In this document: positions 55,893 through 64,000 of the stretch, in pieces
How the letters are laid out: each line of letters starts with the position of its first letter
Numbering within the stretch: position 1 is the stretch's first letter
DNA from: Sporosarcina sp. PTS2304
Lineage (GTDB): Bacteria; Bacillota; Bacilli; Bacillales_A; Planococcaceae
Length of the DNA stretch: 64,000 nt
Assembly: GCF_003351785.1 (NCBI RefSeq)
Contig: NZ_CP031230.1
Location: 434,001-498,000 of the forward strand
Direction: 5' to 3'
Made by a program: the position numbers and the translations under genes
The notes under the pieces: model-generated
Seen by the model: the letters and a program-made list of their open reading frames with translations, nothing else
Told to the model about the DNA's origin: nothing
Database searches by the model: none

Positions 55893-57509
55893 ATGCACTT
55901 GGACACAATAGATTTGCCGAAAAAGAATAAATTAATGGAATCTTATATACATGATCCTGAATTCGTACATAGCTTTTTTGATTATGAAGTAACGGCTGCT
56001 GGATATGAGGAACGAGCAAAAGAATTAGCTACTCGTTCATTTCAAAGACGCGAACTAGCGTCAGTAATAGAGCAATATATGCAGCCGTTCGGTATCTCTC
56101 CACTCGCTTCTCAACATATTGAAGAACTTTCGTCTGATGCGTGGGTCGTCATTGGGGGGCAGCAGGCGGGTATTATGACGGGACCCTTATATTCCGTGCA
56201 TAAAGCCATCACTGTTATATTAATAGCTCGTCAGCAGAGAGAATTCTTCGGAAAAGCTGTAGTTCCTGTATTTTGGATCGCTGGAGAAGATCATGATATA
56301 AATGAGATTAATCATACATATACCGCCTATGAGGGGAAAGCAATGAAACGGCAATTTAAACAGCCGATTATTTTGAAAACAATGGCTTCTGATACAGTGT
56401 ATGACGCGAAAGAAATGTCTACATTTATTCGAAAGATTTTCAAAGGATATGGTGAGACATCTTACACGCAGAAATTGATGCATGAGGTATTGCAGTCAGT
56501 TGAACAACAGCGTACGTATACAGGTTTCTTTACGTCTTTAATCAATCACTTATTTGCTGATTACGGCTTACTGTTGATAGATGCCGCGTACCAGCCGTTG
56601 CGTCAGCTAGAGTCACCATACTTCTCACAAATGATTGAAAACTCCGCAACTATAGCAGAGAGCATTTATGCTGCTGAACAAAAATTGCATGCTCATGGCT
56701 ATGCTAAACCTATTGAGTCTGAAGAAGCAGATGCTAATCTATTTTACGTTCACGAGACGGGAAGGGTATTGCTAAAGAGAATGGATGGTAAGTTCGTTAA
56801 TGAACAGTCTGGAATATCTTTTACGGAAACAGAAATACATCAATTAGCAATCGAACAACCGTGGCTTTTAAGCAATAACGTAGCGACAAGACCTCTTATG
56901 CAAGATCTCGTATTTCCGGTGTTAGCTTTTGTAGGCGGCCCTGGTGAAATTGCCTATTGGTCATTGTTGCGACAAGCTTTTCATACGCTTGGAATTAAAT
57001 TACCGGTTGTTGCTCCTAGACTATCGATTACACTAGTGACAAGACAAGCTCAAGAGGCGATGAAGCGTACAGATTTATCGATTACTCAAGTGCTTGCACA
57101 TCAAGTGCCCGAAATTCAGCGAAAGTGGTTAGATGACCAGCGAGATGAAACATTTATTGAAATGATAAGAGAAGTAAAGCAACAACTTGAAAAACAGTAT
57201 GAAGAAATGTATAAGCACTTATACGTAACAGATGCTTCCATGTTGCCGATACTCGAAAAAAATCTGCAATTTCATACGAGTCAATTTGATTACTTGCAGA
57301 AAAAGAAAGAACAATCAACATTATTAAAACACGATGTCCAAAACAGCAGATACAATGTACTGAATGAACAACTATTTCCGGATGGCTCTTTGCAAGAGCG
57401 TCTGTATTCTCCGTACTTTTTTATGAACCAATACGGTGATAGCTTGATCGGAGAATTACTAAAGCAACCGTATAGTTTTGATGGATCTCATCAAGTAGTG
57501 TACTTATAA
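55893..57509 (+). CDS. bshC: Bacillithiol biosynthesis cysteine-adding enzyme BshC
   Basis: A 538-residue enzyme that adds cysteine to GlcN-malate to finish bacillithiol, the main low-molecular-weight thiol of many Firmicutes. Nucleotide-binding motifs include WVVIGGQQAGIMTGPLYSVH (about residue 85) and WIAGEDHDINEINH (about 130); a C-terminal coiled coil (EVKQQLEKQYEEMYKHL) mediates dimerisation in the family. It lies between panE and mraZ as in B. subtilis. AAAGGAG precedes the ATG. Confidence 0.95.
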   Translation: MHLDTIDLPKKNKLMESYIHDPEFVHSFFDYEVTAAGYEERAKELATRSFQRRELASVIEQYMQPFGISPLASQHIEELSSDAWVVIGGQQAGIMTGPLYSVHKAITVILIARQQREFFGKAVVPVFWIAGEDHDINEINHTYTAYEGKAMKRQFKQPIILKTMASDTVYDAKEMSTFIRKIFKGYGETSYTQKLMHEVLQSVEQQRTYTGFFTSLINHLFADYGLLLIDAAYQPLRQLESPYFSQMIENSATIAESIYAAEQKLHAHGYAKPIESEEADANLFYVHETGRVLLKRMDGKFVNEQSGISFTETEIHQLAIEQPWLLSNNVATRPLMQDLVFPVLAFVGGPGEIAYWSLLRQAFHTLGIKLPVVAPRLSITLVTRQAQEAMKRTDLSITQVLAHQVPEIQRKWLDDQRDETFIEMIREVKQQLEKQYEEMYKHLYVTDASMLPILEKNLQFHTSQFDYLQKKKEQSTLLKHDVQNSRYNVLNEQLFPDGSLQERLYSPYFFMNQYGDSLIGELLKQPYSFDGSHQVVYL

Positions 57510-57556
57510 GTATTGATAGTAAATAAACTTCGGTCTTTTATATTTATATTTGTACT

Positions 57557-57586
57557 ACTCCCCCTCAATCGAGTGGGAGTTTTTTA
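57557..57586 (+). terminator. Terminator of bshC
   Basis: ACTCCC(C)CTC pairs with GAG(T)GGGAGT at 57557-57580, followed by TTTTTT. Confidence 0.8.
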
Positions 57587-57670
57587 ATAGAGTGTAATAA
57601 AAAATTACACCTAATAGGTAACTATATTATGGATAATTTATTCATATTACTCGTTTATGAAAGCAGTCGA

Positions 57671-58228
57671 TTAGATGAAGTGAGGCGGACTTAGAGTGTC
57701 TTGCGGCTTGCGCTTCCAGACGATACGCTTTCCGGAGGGGACGCGGCGGACCCCGCAAAAGTGCGTTGCGGGTTACGCCTGTCGTCCTTGATCCTCCCGG
57801 AGTCGATCGTCTTACAGCACAAGCCGTACTTTGCGTAGGCAAGACAGTTTGATCACTCTTTGTATGGGGTGAAAACCAAGTAGAATTGTTTAATATGATG
57901 TGACCGCTTTTGAATTTAGATAGCGGAACTTACCACACTCTATTTCTGGACGAACACCAACTGACATCCCGACAAAAACTCAAGGATTCTCCCGGAAGAA
58001 CCGGCGACTCCTGGAGGATCAGGACGACAGGCGTAATCGCCAATGTACTTCTGGCGAGTCCGCCGCGTCCCCTCAGGAAAGCGTCCGGTTCTGTAGGGAG
58101 AATCCTAACACGTATACTATTTTTCTGCCTCACAAAGGAAAAGTCACATACTCCCACCCAAACTACTTATCAAAAGCAACTCATTTCCAAAAGACAAACT
58201 TTTCTATGAATAACTAATAAACTTAACA
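57671..58228 (+). repeat. Composite structured repeat (unit A + short linker + unit B)
   Basis: A core 57719-57811, B core 57983-58106. In this A copy the helices read GGACG/CGTCC, GGCG/CGCC and CCCGCAA/TTGCGGG; all three contain paired changes relative to copies at 14-16 kb. The B copy has a perfect GGACG/CGTCC helix. The linker is about 110 bases shorter than at the other two full loci. It ends with ATCAAAAGCAACTCATTTCC and AATAACTAATAAACTT. A small hairpin with a T-run (58233-58266) follows. I see no gene from 57587 to 58460. Confidence 0.85.
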
Positions 58229-58404
58229 AAAAATGTCTGTTGATGATACGAAAGACATCTTTTTATCTTTAACTTTTTTAATACGTTGAAAATGTCTGAA
58301 AAACGTTTGGTTTCATGAATAAATTAAACGGAATTGCTCGAAATTAAAGAGAAAGAAGTACTATTGACACATTTTAAAAAATAAGCAAAGAAAAACAGCC
58401 TACT

Positions 58405-58450
58405 GGGTGGAGGAAAGTGGGGGGATGTGGTACATTATTTCATACAGTGG
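58405..58450 (+). promoter_or_regulatory. Predicted MraZ operator: GTGG boxes on a 10-bp grid
   Basis: GTGG occurs at 58407, 58417 and 58427, exactly 10 bases apart, skips one turn at 58437, and recurs at 58447. The array ends 11 bases before the mraZ start. MraZ proteins bind short direct repeats with a 10-bp period in their own promoters, so autoregulation is expected. A TTGACA at 58364 could be the -35, but I see no convincing -10. Confidence 0.6.
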
Positions 58451-58460
58451 GGTGAAGGAT

Positions 58461-58892
58461 ATGTTCATGGGTGAGTATCAACATTCAATTGATATGAAGG
58501 GTCGGCTCATAGTTCCTTCCAAATTTAGAGAGCAGTTAGCTGAGGGCTTTGTTTTGACCCGTGGATTGGATAATTGTCTATTCGGATACCCACTGGATGA
58601 ATGGCAAAAGCTTGAAGAGAAATTGAAAGCGTTGCCGGTCACAAAACGAGATGCTCGGGCATTCACTCGCTTTTTCTTCTCGGGTGCATCGGAAGCAAGT
58701 CTTGATAAGCAGGGGAGAGTCAATATACCTGCAAACTTGCTCGAATTCGCTAAGATTGAAAAAGAATGTATGATCATCGGTGTCTCTAGCCGTATCGAGA
58801 TTTGGTCTGCAGAACTTTGGGCTGCATACTACGAGGAATCAGAAGAATCGTTTAATGACATTGCAGAAAACCTTATTGATTTTGATTTTTGA
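58461..58892 (+). CDS. mraZ: Transcriptional regulator MraZ
   Basis: A 143-residue protein with two AbrB-like DNA-binding repeats, each with the DxKGR-type motif: [16 protein letters not shown] (about residues 9-24) and [16 protein letters not shown] (about 82-97). MraZ forms ring-shaped oligomers that bind the promoter of the division and cell-wall cluster and usually repress it. The ATG at 58461 ([11 protein letters not shown]) follows GGGGTGAAGG; the GTG at 58407 is upstream of the operator boxes. First gene of the dcw cluster here. Confidence 0.95.
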   Translation: MFMGEYQHSIDMKGRLIVPSKFREQLAEGFVLTRGLDNCLFGYPLDEWQKLEEKLKALPVTKRDARAFTRFFFSGASEASLDKQGRVNIPANLLEFAKIEKECMIIGVSSRIEIWSAELWAAYYEESEESFNDIAENLIDFDF

Positions 58893-58909
58893 GAGCAGGC
58901 GGTGTAATT

Positions 58910-59842
58910 TTGTTTAATCATACAACAGTTTTATTGCACGAGGCCGTTACAGGCTTAGATGTAAAAGAAGATGGTATTTACGTAGACTGCACACTTGGTG
59001 GTGCGGGTCATAGTGAAGAAATAATAAAACTTCTTTCATCCAATGGAAAATTAATTTGCTTTGACCAGGACATGATCGCTATTGAAGCTGCACAGGAAAA
59101 ACTAAGAAAATACGCAGCGCAAGTATATTTCGTTCATGCAAATTTTAAACAATTAAAAAATGAATTAGCAAAGTTAGGAATTACTGAAGTAGACGGTATC
59201 TTGTATGATCTTGGCGTTTCTTCACCACAACTTGATACTCCGGAACGAGGGTTTAGTTATAACCATGACGCACCGCTTGATATGCGGATGGATACGACAG
59301 CTCCATTAACTGCGCATGAAGTGATTAATGAATGGTCTTACGCAGATCTTGTCAGAATATTTTTTCGTTACGGGGAAGAAAAGTTTTCCAAGCAAATCGC
59401 TCGAAAAATTGAACAAGCCCGTCAGGAAGCACCTATTCGTACGACAGGGGAGTTAGTGGAATTGATTAAAATGGGGATACCGGCAGCGGCAAGAAGAACA
59501 GGCGGTCATCCAGCGAAGCGCGTTTTTCAGGCAGTTCGTATAGCAGTAAATGACGAACTTGGAGCTGCGGAGCAATCTTTAACAGATGCGATTACGTTAT
59601 TGCGTAAAAAAGGAAGAATCAGTGTGATTACGTTCCATTCCTTAGAAGATCGCTTATGTAAAACAATTTTTAAAGAAGCAACGTCTATGCCCGAGTTGCC
59701 ACCGAACTTACCAATTGTACCTGAAGGAATGGAACCAGATTTGAAACTCATTACGAGAAAACCAATCATTCCTTCCGATGAAGAAATAGAGCACAATAAA
59801 CGTGCGAGATCAGCAAAACTACGGATTGTAGAGAAAAAGTAA
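58910..59842 (+). CDS. rsmH: 16S rRNA (cytosine1402-N4)-methyltransferase RsmH
   Basis: A SAM-dependent methyltransferase of 310 residues (MraW). Diagnostic segments: [11 protein letters not shown] at the start, the SAM motif [40 protein letters not shown], and near the C-terminus [12 protein letters not shown]. It methylates C1402 in the decoding centre. The TTG at 58910, with GGCGGTG 6 bases upstream, gives the family N-terminus and 17 bases between mraZ and rsmH; the earlier start at 58889 would overlap mraZ. Confidence 0.95.
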   Translation: MFNHTTVLLHEAVTGLDVKEDGIYVDCTLGGAGHSEEIIKLLSSNGKLICFDQDMIAIEAAQEKLRKYAAQVYFVHANFKQLKNELAKLGITEVDGILYDLGVSSPQLDTPERGFSYNHDAPLDMRMDTTAPLTAHEVINEWSYADLVRIFFRYGEEKFSKQIARKIEQARQEAPIRTTGELVELIKMGIPAAARRTGGHPAKRVFQAVRIAVNDELGAAEQSLTDAITLLRKKGRISVITFHSLEDRLCKTIFKEATSMPELPPNLPIVPEGMEPDLKLITRKPIIPSDEEIEHNKRARSAKLRIVEKK

Positions 59843-59856
59843 AGGGGAATCTAACC

Positions 59857-60225
59857 ATGGGACTAGAACAACGGAAACTATACACTTCATATACTCCAGA
59901 GACCGTTCAACCAATTGAAAAAGAGCAACCAGTAGTTCATCGCGTAAAAAAACGTTTTTCCAAAGGTGAAAAGATATTGTTCACTTTATTTGCAGCATTT
60001 ACCATTGGATCTTCTTCTATGCTTTTACAGACGCATTCTGAATTAAACGCTGTAAATAAAGAAGTACAATTGATGAATTCTGAAATAGAAGAAACGGCAA
60101 AACAAAATACGGAATTGTCCATCCAAGTGAGTGATAAATCAACACATGAGCGCATTTGGAAAAAAGCACAGCAAAGCGGCCTGAACCTTAACGAAAGTAA
60201 TGTCAAGGTAGTGCCTGGACGATGA
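59857..60225 (+). CDS. ftsL: Cell division protein FtsL
   Basis: A 122-residue bitopic membrane protein: a basic cytoplasmic N-terminus, one membrane span (about residues 41-58, ILFTLFAAFTIGSSSML) and an external coiled coil (ELNAVNKEVQLMNSEIEETA). FtsL with DivIC and FtsB-like partners activates FtsW and PBP2B at the septum. Position between rsmH and pbpB is the standard one. It overlaps pbpB by 4 bases. Confidence 0.92.
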   Translation: MGLEQRKLYTSYTPETVQPIEKEQPVVHRVKKRFSKGEKILFTLFAAFTIGSSSMLLQTHSELNAVNKEVQLMNSEIEETAKQNTELSIQVSDKSTHERIWKKAQQSGLNLNESNVKVVPGR

Positions 60226-62447
60226 AGAAGTTTCGCTTTCAGTGGGGAGCCTTTCTAATGTTTGTAGTATTCGGAGGGCTCTTTTTTATATTATTCGGCA
60301 GAATTCTTTTTATTCAGCTGACAGGCCAAGTGGATGGAAAAGAACTGGCGAAAATAGCAGCCAATCAATATGAAAAGAAGGCGGAACTGTATGCCAATCG
60401 TGGATCGATTGTTGATCGTAATGATCAGGCGATTGCCTCGGATACATTAAGCTATCATGTAGTGGCTGTACTGAGCGAAGCGGCAAGTAACAATAGTAAA
60501 AAAAAATATCATGTAGTGGATTATAAAGAAACAGCCAAAGTACTAGCGAAATATATTCCGTTAAAAGAAAAAGAAATTTACGATAAAATGAAGAATGCCA
60601 AAGAAGGGACTTGGCAAATTGAGTTCGGGCGTGCGGGTAAAGATTTGAACCGTGAAACCGTTCTGAAGATGGAAGAAGAACTCAACAGTAAAAAGTTATC
60701 GGGAATTTTGTTTGTTGAAGGCAAGAAACGCTTTTATCCAAACGGCAGATTTGCATCTTATTTAGTTGGGTTTGCCCAAAAAGTAGAGACGGAAGATAAT
60801 AAAGTAGTCACTACCGGCAAGATGGGGCTTGAAAAGACCTATGATAAGCAATTAACTGGTGTCAACGGCAAAGTGAATTATTTATCTGATGGCTGGGGAT
60901 ATGTATTGCCGACTGCCAATAAGCAGGTGGAAGCCCCTAAGGATGGTCACACGATCAAACTAACTATTGATAAAACAATTGAAAACTTTGTGGAAGAAGC
61001 GATGGATCAAGTAGAAAAGGAATATGAACCGGCTAAAATGCTTGTTCTCGTTTCTGATCCGAAAACTGGTGAGATTTTAGCTATGAGTCAGCGCCCGACG
61101 TTCGACCCGATGACAAGGGAAGGGTTGACGGAAAACTGGTTAAATGACGCTGTAGAGCAAACGATTGAACCCGGTTCTCCTATGAAGATGTTTACTCTAG
61201 CTGCAGCGGTTGAAGAAGGCAAATGGGATCCGGATGCGTACTTTAAATCAGGTGCTTATACAATTTACGATCAGACGATACGTGATGTAAATCAAGTAGG
61301 GTGGGGGACAATCACTTACCTAGAAGGATTACAGCGCTCTTCCAACGTCGCGATGGCTTATCTACTAGAAAGAATTGGCGATCGTAAGTTTATTGAATAT
61401 GTACATGATTTCGGATTCGGAAAACGCGTGGGTATTGATTTGCCTAATGAAGCTAAAGGCGTCGTATTGGATAATTATGCGGCTGAACGCCTAACTACAT
61501 CATACGGTCAAGGATCTACAGTTACCCCGCTGCAAATGATTCAAGCAGCGTCAGCCATTGCAAATGATGGTGTGATGATGAAACCTTACGTCATTGATCA
61601 AATTATTGATCCGAATACCGATAAAGTATTGGAAAATCACGAACCAGAAGAAAGTGGTAAGCCCATTTCAGCTAGAACTGCTAAGAAAGTGCGTGAAATT
61701 TTGGCGACTACAGTTACGTCACCAAACGGAACGGCACAAAAATATTATCTTCCCAATTATGAAGTAGGAGGGAAGACTGGGACGGCTGAAATTCCGAAAA
61801 AAGAAGGTAAAGGATATATGTCTGGGTTCGGAAATTATCTATATTCTTTCCTTGGAATGGCTCCGATTGATGACCCGCAATTATTAGTTTATGTAACAGT
61901 ACAGCAACCAAAGTTAAAGTCAGGAGAGTTAGGTTCAGATCCAGTCTCAAAAGTATTCAATCCAATTATGGAAAACAGCTTGAAGTATTTGAATATTGCC
62001 CCTGACAATGAAGCTGAAGTACCTGTTGTAACTGTGCAAGACTACGTTGAAAAAGATGCGGTAGCCGCAGCAGAGACGATTCAGGAAGACGGATTGGAAG
62101 CTGTAATTATAGGTGAAGGCGGAGTTGTAACGGAACAACTTCCAAAAGCGGATACACAGTTAGTCGAACGAGAGATCGTGTTGTTGAAAACGGCAGGGGA
62201 AACAACACTTCCAGACTTCAAAGGCTGGTCTAAAAAAATGATATTGTCCTATAAGCACTTGTCCAACCTGGATATTCGTATTAACGGTGAAGGCTATGTC
62301 GTAGGACAAAGTGTAACAGAAGGCACTAAAGTGAACAGTACGGATCCAGTCGTCATCGAGATGCGTACTCCTGAAGAACAATACAATGATAAAAAATCCA
62401 AGGAACAGCAAACAGAAGATGAGGAAGAACAAATCATTGGTGGCTAA
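60222..62447 (+). CDS. pbpB: Penicillin-binding protein 2B (septal transpeptidase)
   Basis: A class B PBP of 741 residues with one N-terminal membrane anchor, a PBP dimerisation domain (about 55-230), a transpeptidase domain and two C-terminal PASTA repeats (VPVVTVQDYVEKDAVAAAET, TLPDFKGWSKKMILSYKHLS). Active-site motifs: SPMK with the nucleophile at about residue 319, SSN at about 373-375 and KTG in VGGKTGTAEI at about 518. It cross-links septal peptidoglycan with FtsW. The acidic tail (QQTEDEEEQI) is unusual but plausible. Confidence 0.95.
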   Translation: MKKFRFQWGAFLMFVVFGGLFFILFGRILFIQLTGQVDGKELAKIAANQYEKKAELYANRGSIVDRNDQAIASDTLSYHVVAVLSEAASNNSKKKYHVVDYKETAKVLAKYIPLKEKEIYDKMKNAKEGTWQIEFGRAGKDLNRETVLKMEEELNSKKLSGILFVEGKKRFYPNGRFASYLVGFAQKVETEDNKVVTTGKMGLEKTYDKQLTGVNGKVNYLSDGWGYVLPTANKQVEAPKDGHTIKLTIDKTIENFVEEAMDQVEKEYEPAKMLVLVSDPKTGEILAMSQRPTFDPMTREGLTENWLNDAVEQTIEPGSPMKMFTLAAAVEEGKWDPDAYFKSGAYTIYDQTIRDVNQVGWGTITYLEGLQRSSNVAMAYLLERIGDRKFIEYVHDFGFGKRVGIDLPNEAKGVVLDNYAAERLTTSYGQGSTVTPLQMIQAASAIANDGVMMKPYVIDQIIDPNTDKVLENHEPEESGKPISARTAKKVREILATTVTSPNGTAQKYYLPNYEVGGKTGTAEIPKKEGKGYMSGFGNYLYSFLGMAPIDDPQLLVYVTVQQPKLKSGELGSDPVSKVFNPIMENSLKYLNIAPDNEAEVPVVTVQDYVEKDAVAAAETIQEDGLEAVIIGEGGVVTEQLPKADTQLVEREIVLLKTAGETTLPDFKGWSKKMILSYKHLSNLDIRINGEGYVVGQSVTEGTKVNSTDPVVIEMRTPEEQYNDKKSKEQQTEDEEEQIIGG

Positions 62448-62503
62448 TGAATAGCATGCATATTCTACACATACCTTAGTAGAAAAACAAAGGTAGTGAG
62501 TCT

Positions 62504-64000
62504 GTGCGGTCATTCATTGATATGCAGTCGAAAAAACGGTTACGAGCAGCTTTCCTCATTTTCTTCATCAGCATGTTGCTCGTTGTAGGTAAGCTATTTC
62601 ATGTGCAGATTATTAAACATGAATGGGTAAAAGAAAAAGCAAAAGAAAACTGGGATCGTGAAATACCGTTTGGAGCGATGCGCGGAAATATTATGGATCG
62701 CAACGGCCAAGTCGTAGTAGGTAGTAAACTGGCGCCTACACTGTATTTCATGCCTTCTCAAAATCCTGATATTACAAATTCAATACCTGCCATTGCAAAG
62801 ATTCTATCGATTTCTCCAGAGCTATTAGAAGAGAAAATGAAGAAAAAAGAATACATGGTCAAACTGGCACCTGAAGCTAAAAACATTACAAAAGAGCAAG
62901 CGGATGAAATTACAAAACTTCAAGTGCCTGGACTTTATGTAGGTGTCGATTTTGTCAGGAATTATCCGTACGATGATTTATTAGCACGATTGCTGGGATT
63001 CACCGGATATGACAGTAAAGGGTTAGCAGGGATTGAGTATGCGTATGACGAGATTCTGAGTGGTGCCGGTGATAAAATCAGATTGTTTACTGATGCTAAG
63101 GGAATACCTTTACCACATGTGGAGGATGGTTTTGAACACGGTAAAGAAGGATCTTCGTTGTTATTAACAATTGATTTGAAAATGCAACAAATTGTAGAAC
63201 GTGAACTTATTCAAGCAATGGAGAAGTATGATGCTACCCAGGCACTAGCTATTATCATGAATCCAAAAACTGGTGAACTATTATCATTAGCATCTGTTCC
63301 GGGTTTTGATCCGGCGAACTACCAAACTGCAGAATCGACAATTTATAATCGTAACTTACCTGTTTGGATGACTTATGAACCTGGTTCCACGTTTAAAATC
63401 GTCACATTGGCTGCTAGTCTGGAAGAAAAATTGATTGATTTAGAGAACGAAGGCTTTTACGATCCAGGATATACGATGGTCGCCAATGCGCGCTTACGTT
63501 GTTGGAAGCGTGAAGGACATAAAGATCAAACGTTCCTAGAAGTAGTAGAAAATTCCTGTAACCCCGGGTTTATAACGATGGGTCAAAGATTAGGTAGTGA
63601 AAAGCTGGATCATTATATCCGTTCGTTTGGATTTGGTGCATCTACCGAATCTGGAATTGCTGGTGAAGCGAAAGGAATTTTGTTTACTAAGGAAGCGTTT
63701 GGGCCTGTTGAACAAGCGACCACTTCATTTGGTCAAGGAATTTCAGTTACACCGATTCAGCAAGTTCAAGCTGTTGCTGCCGCTATTAACGGCGGGAACC
63801 TATTTACACCTTATATCGTTAAAGCGATACAAGACTCCGAGGGAAACTTACTAAAAGAATTCGAGCCAAAATTGAAAAGGCGCGTTATTAGTGAAGAAAC
63901 GTCTAAACAAGTGCGTCATGCGTTGGAATCTGTAGTTGCCAACGGTTCTGGACGAAATGCTTTTTCAGATGGCCTACGGATAGGTGGAAAAACTGGAACG
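62504..64000 (+). CDS. spoVD: Stage V sporulation protein D (SpoVD), 5' part
   Basis: A second class B PBP, 499 codons visible, continuing past the window. It begins at GTG behind AAAGGTAGTGAG (MRSFIDMQSKKRLRAAFLIF) with a membrane anchor, then a dimerisation domain (FGAMRGNIMDRNGQVV). Active-site motifs are PGSTFK (Ser at about residue 295), NSCNPGF as the second motif, and GGKTGT in the last visible residues. SpoVD makes spore cortex peptidoglycan and follows pbpB in B. subtilis. It supports the view that the organism forms spores. There is no terminator between pbpB and spoVD. Confidence 0.93.
   Translation, partial: MRSFIDMQSKKRLRAAFLIFFISMLLVVGKLFHVQIIKHEWVKEKAKENWDREIPFGAMRGNIMDRNGQVVVGSKLAPTLYFMPSQNPDITNSIPAIAKILSISPELLEEKMKKKEYMVKLAPEAKNITKEQADEITKLQVPGLYVGVDFVRNYPYDDLLARLLGFTGYDSKGLAGIEYAYDEILSGAGDKIRLFTDAKGIPLPHVEDGFEHGKEGSSLLLTIDLKMQQIVERELIQAMEKYDATQALAIIMNPKTGELLSLASVPGFDPANYQTAESTIYNRNLPVWMTYEPGSTFKIVTLAASLEEKLIDLENEGFYDPGYTMVANARLRCWKREGHKDQTFLEVVENSCNPGFITMGQRLGSEKLDHYIRSFGFGASTESGIAGEAKGILFTKEAFGPVEQATTSFGQGISVTPIQQVQAVAAAINGGNLFTPYIVKAIQDSEGNLLKEFEPKLKRRVISEETSKQVRHALESVVANGSGRNAFSDGLRIGGKTGT

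Noticed and set aside
57910-58209. A 99-residue frame in the repeat before mraZ, similar to frames at 16684 and 34658
   Set aside because: Similarity among them is due to the shared repeat DNA; frames differ in start and end between copies.

Overview
The window is a chromosomal stretch of a low-GC, endospore-forming Bacillales bacterium. Gene order from the pyruvate dehydrogenase operon to spoVD follows the Bacillus subtilis order: ykyA-pdhABCD, yktA/yktB/suhB, ylaF-typA-ylaH-ylaI-ylaN-ftsW-pyc, ctaABCDEFG, ylbC-ylbF-ylbG-rsmD-coaD-ylbJ-ylbL-ylbM-ylbN-rpmF-panE-bshC-mraZ-rsmH-ftsL-pbpB-spoVD. Departures from that order, the protein sequences and the interspersed repeats suggest a Planococcaceae member such as Sporosarcina. 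That assignment is inference from memory, not a search.

Layout. 1-3.8 kb: a polyamine ABC transporter operon (potABCD, potA cut by the window edge) and a KtrA potassium-uptake regulator. 3.8-6.5 kb (minus strand): RNase J1 with RNA polymerase epsilon, a very compact unit encoding a 23-residue basic peptide, and peptide deformylase. 6.7-13.9 kb: a lipoprotein, the PDH operon with a consensus sigma-A promoter, a nitronate monooxygenase-like enzyme and YktA. 13.9-17.0 kb: a block of tandem structured repeats, one of which is split by an intact IS150-type insertion sequence. 17-28 kb: housekeeping genes (yktB, suhB, typA, ylaN, ftsW, pyc). 27.9-36.7 kb: heme A synthesis and caa3 cytochrome oxidase, with a repeat element wedged between ctaF and ctaG. 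36.7-46.8 kb: YtvI-like and YugN-like proteins, YlbC, a divergent pair made of a short aspartokinase-like gene and a second MurE-type ligase, YlbF, a catalytically degenerate GDPD-like protein, YlbG, RsmD and CoaD. 47-58 kb: YlbJ, YlbL, YlbM, YlbN, L32, an acyl-CoA carboxylase-type module under a predicted CcpA site, PanE and BshC. 58.4-64 kb: the start of the division and cell wall cluster, with a predicted MraZ operator; spoVD runs off the edge.

The most unusual content is a family of intergenic repeats at five loci. Unit A and unit B are reverse-complement relatives. Both fold into nested helices, and the copies differ by compensatory base-pair changes. Other points worth attention are the 23-codon transcription unit; a DNPR-type (diaminopimelate-type) MurE paralogue beside an aspartokinase-like gene, which may serve spore cortex synthesis; GTGG boxes on a 10-bp grid before mraZ; and paired ResD-like boxes before ctaA.

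How the genes work together: PDH and pyruvate carboxylase feed the TCA cycle; CtaA and CtaB make heme A for the CtaCDEF oxidase, with CtaG assisting assembly; RNase J1, YlbF and RpoY act in RNA synthesis and decay; FtsW, MraZ, RsmH, FtsL, PBP2B and SpoVD, together with the MurE paralogue and YlbJ, belong to septum, wall and cortex biogenesis.
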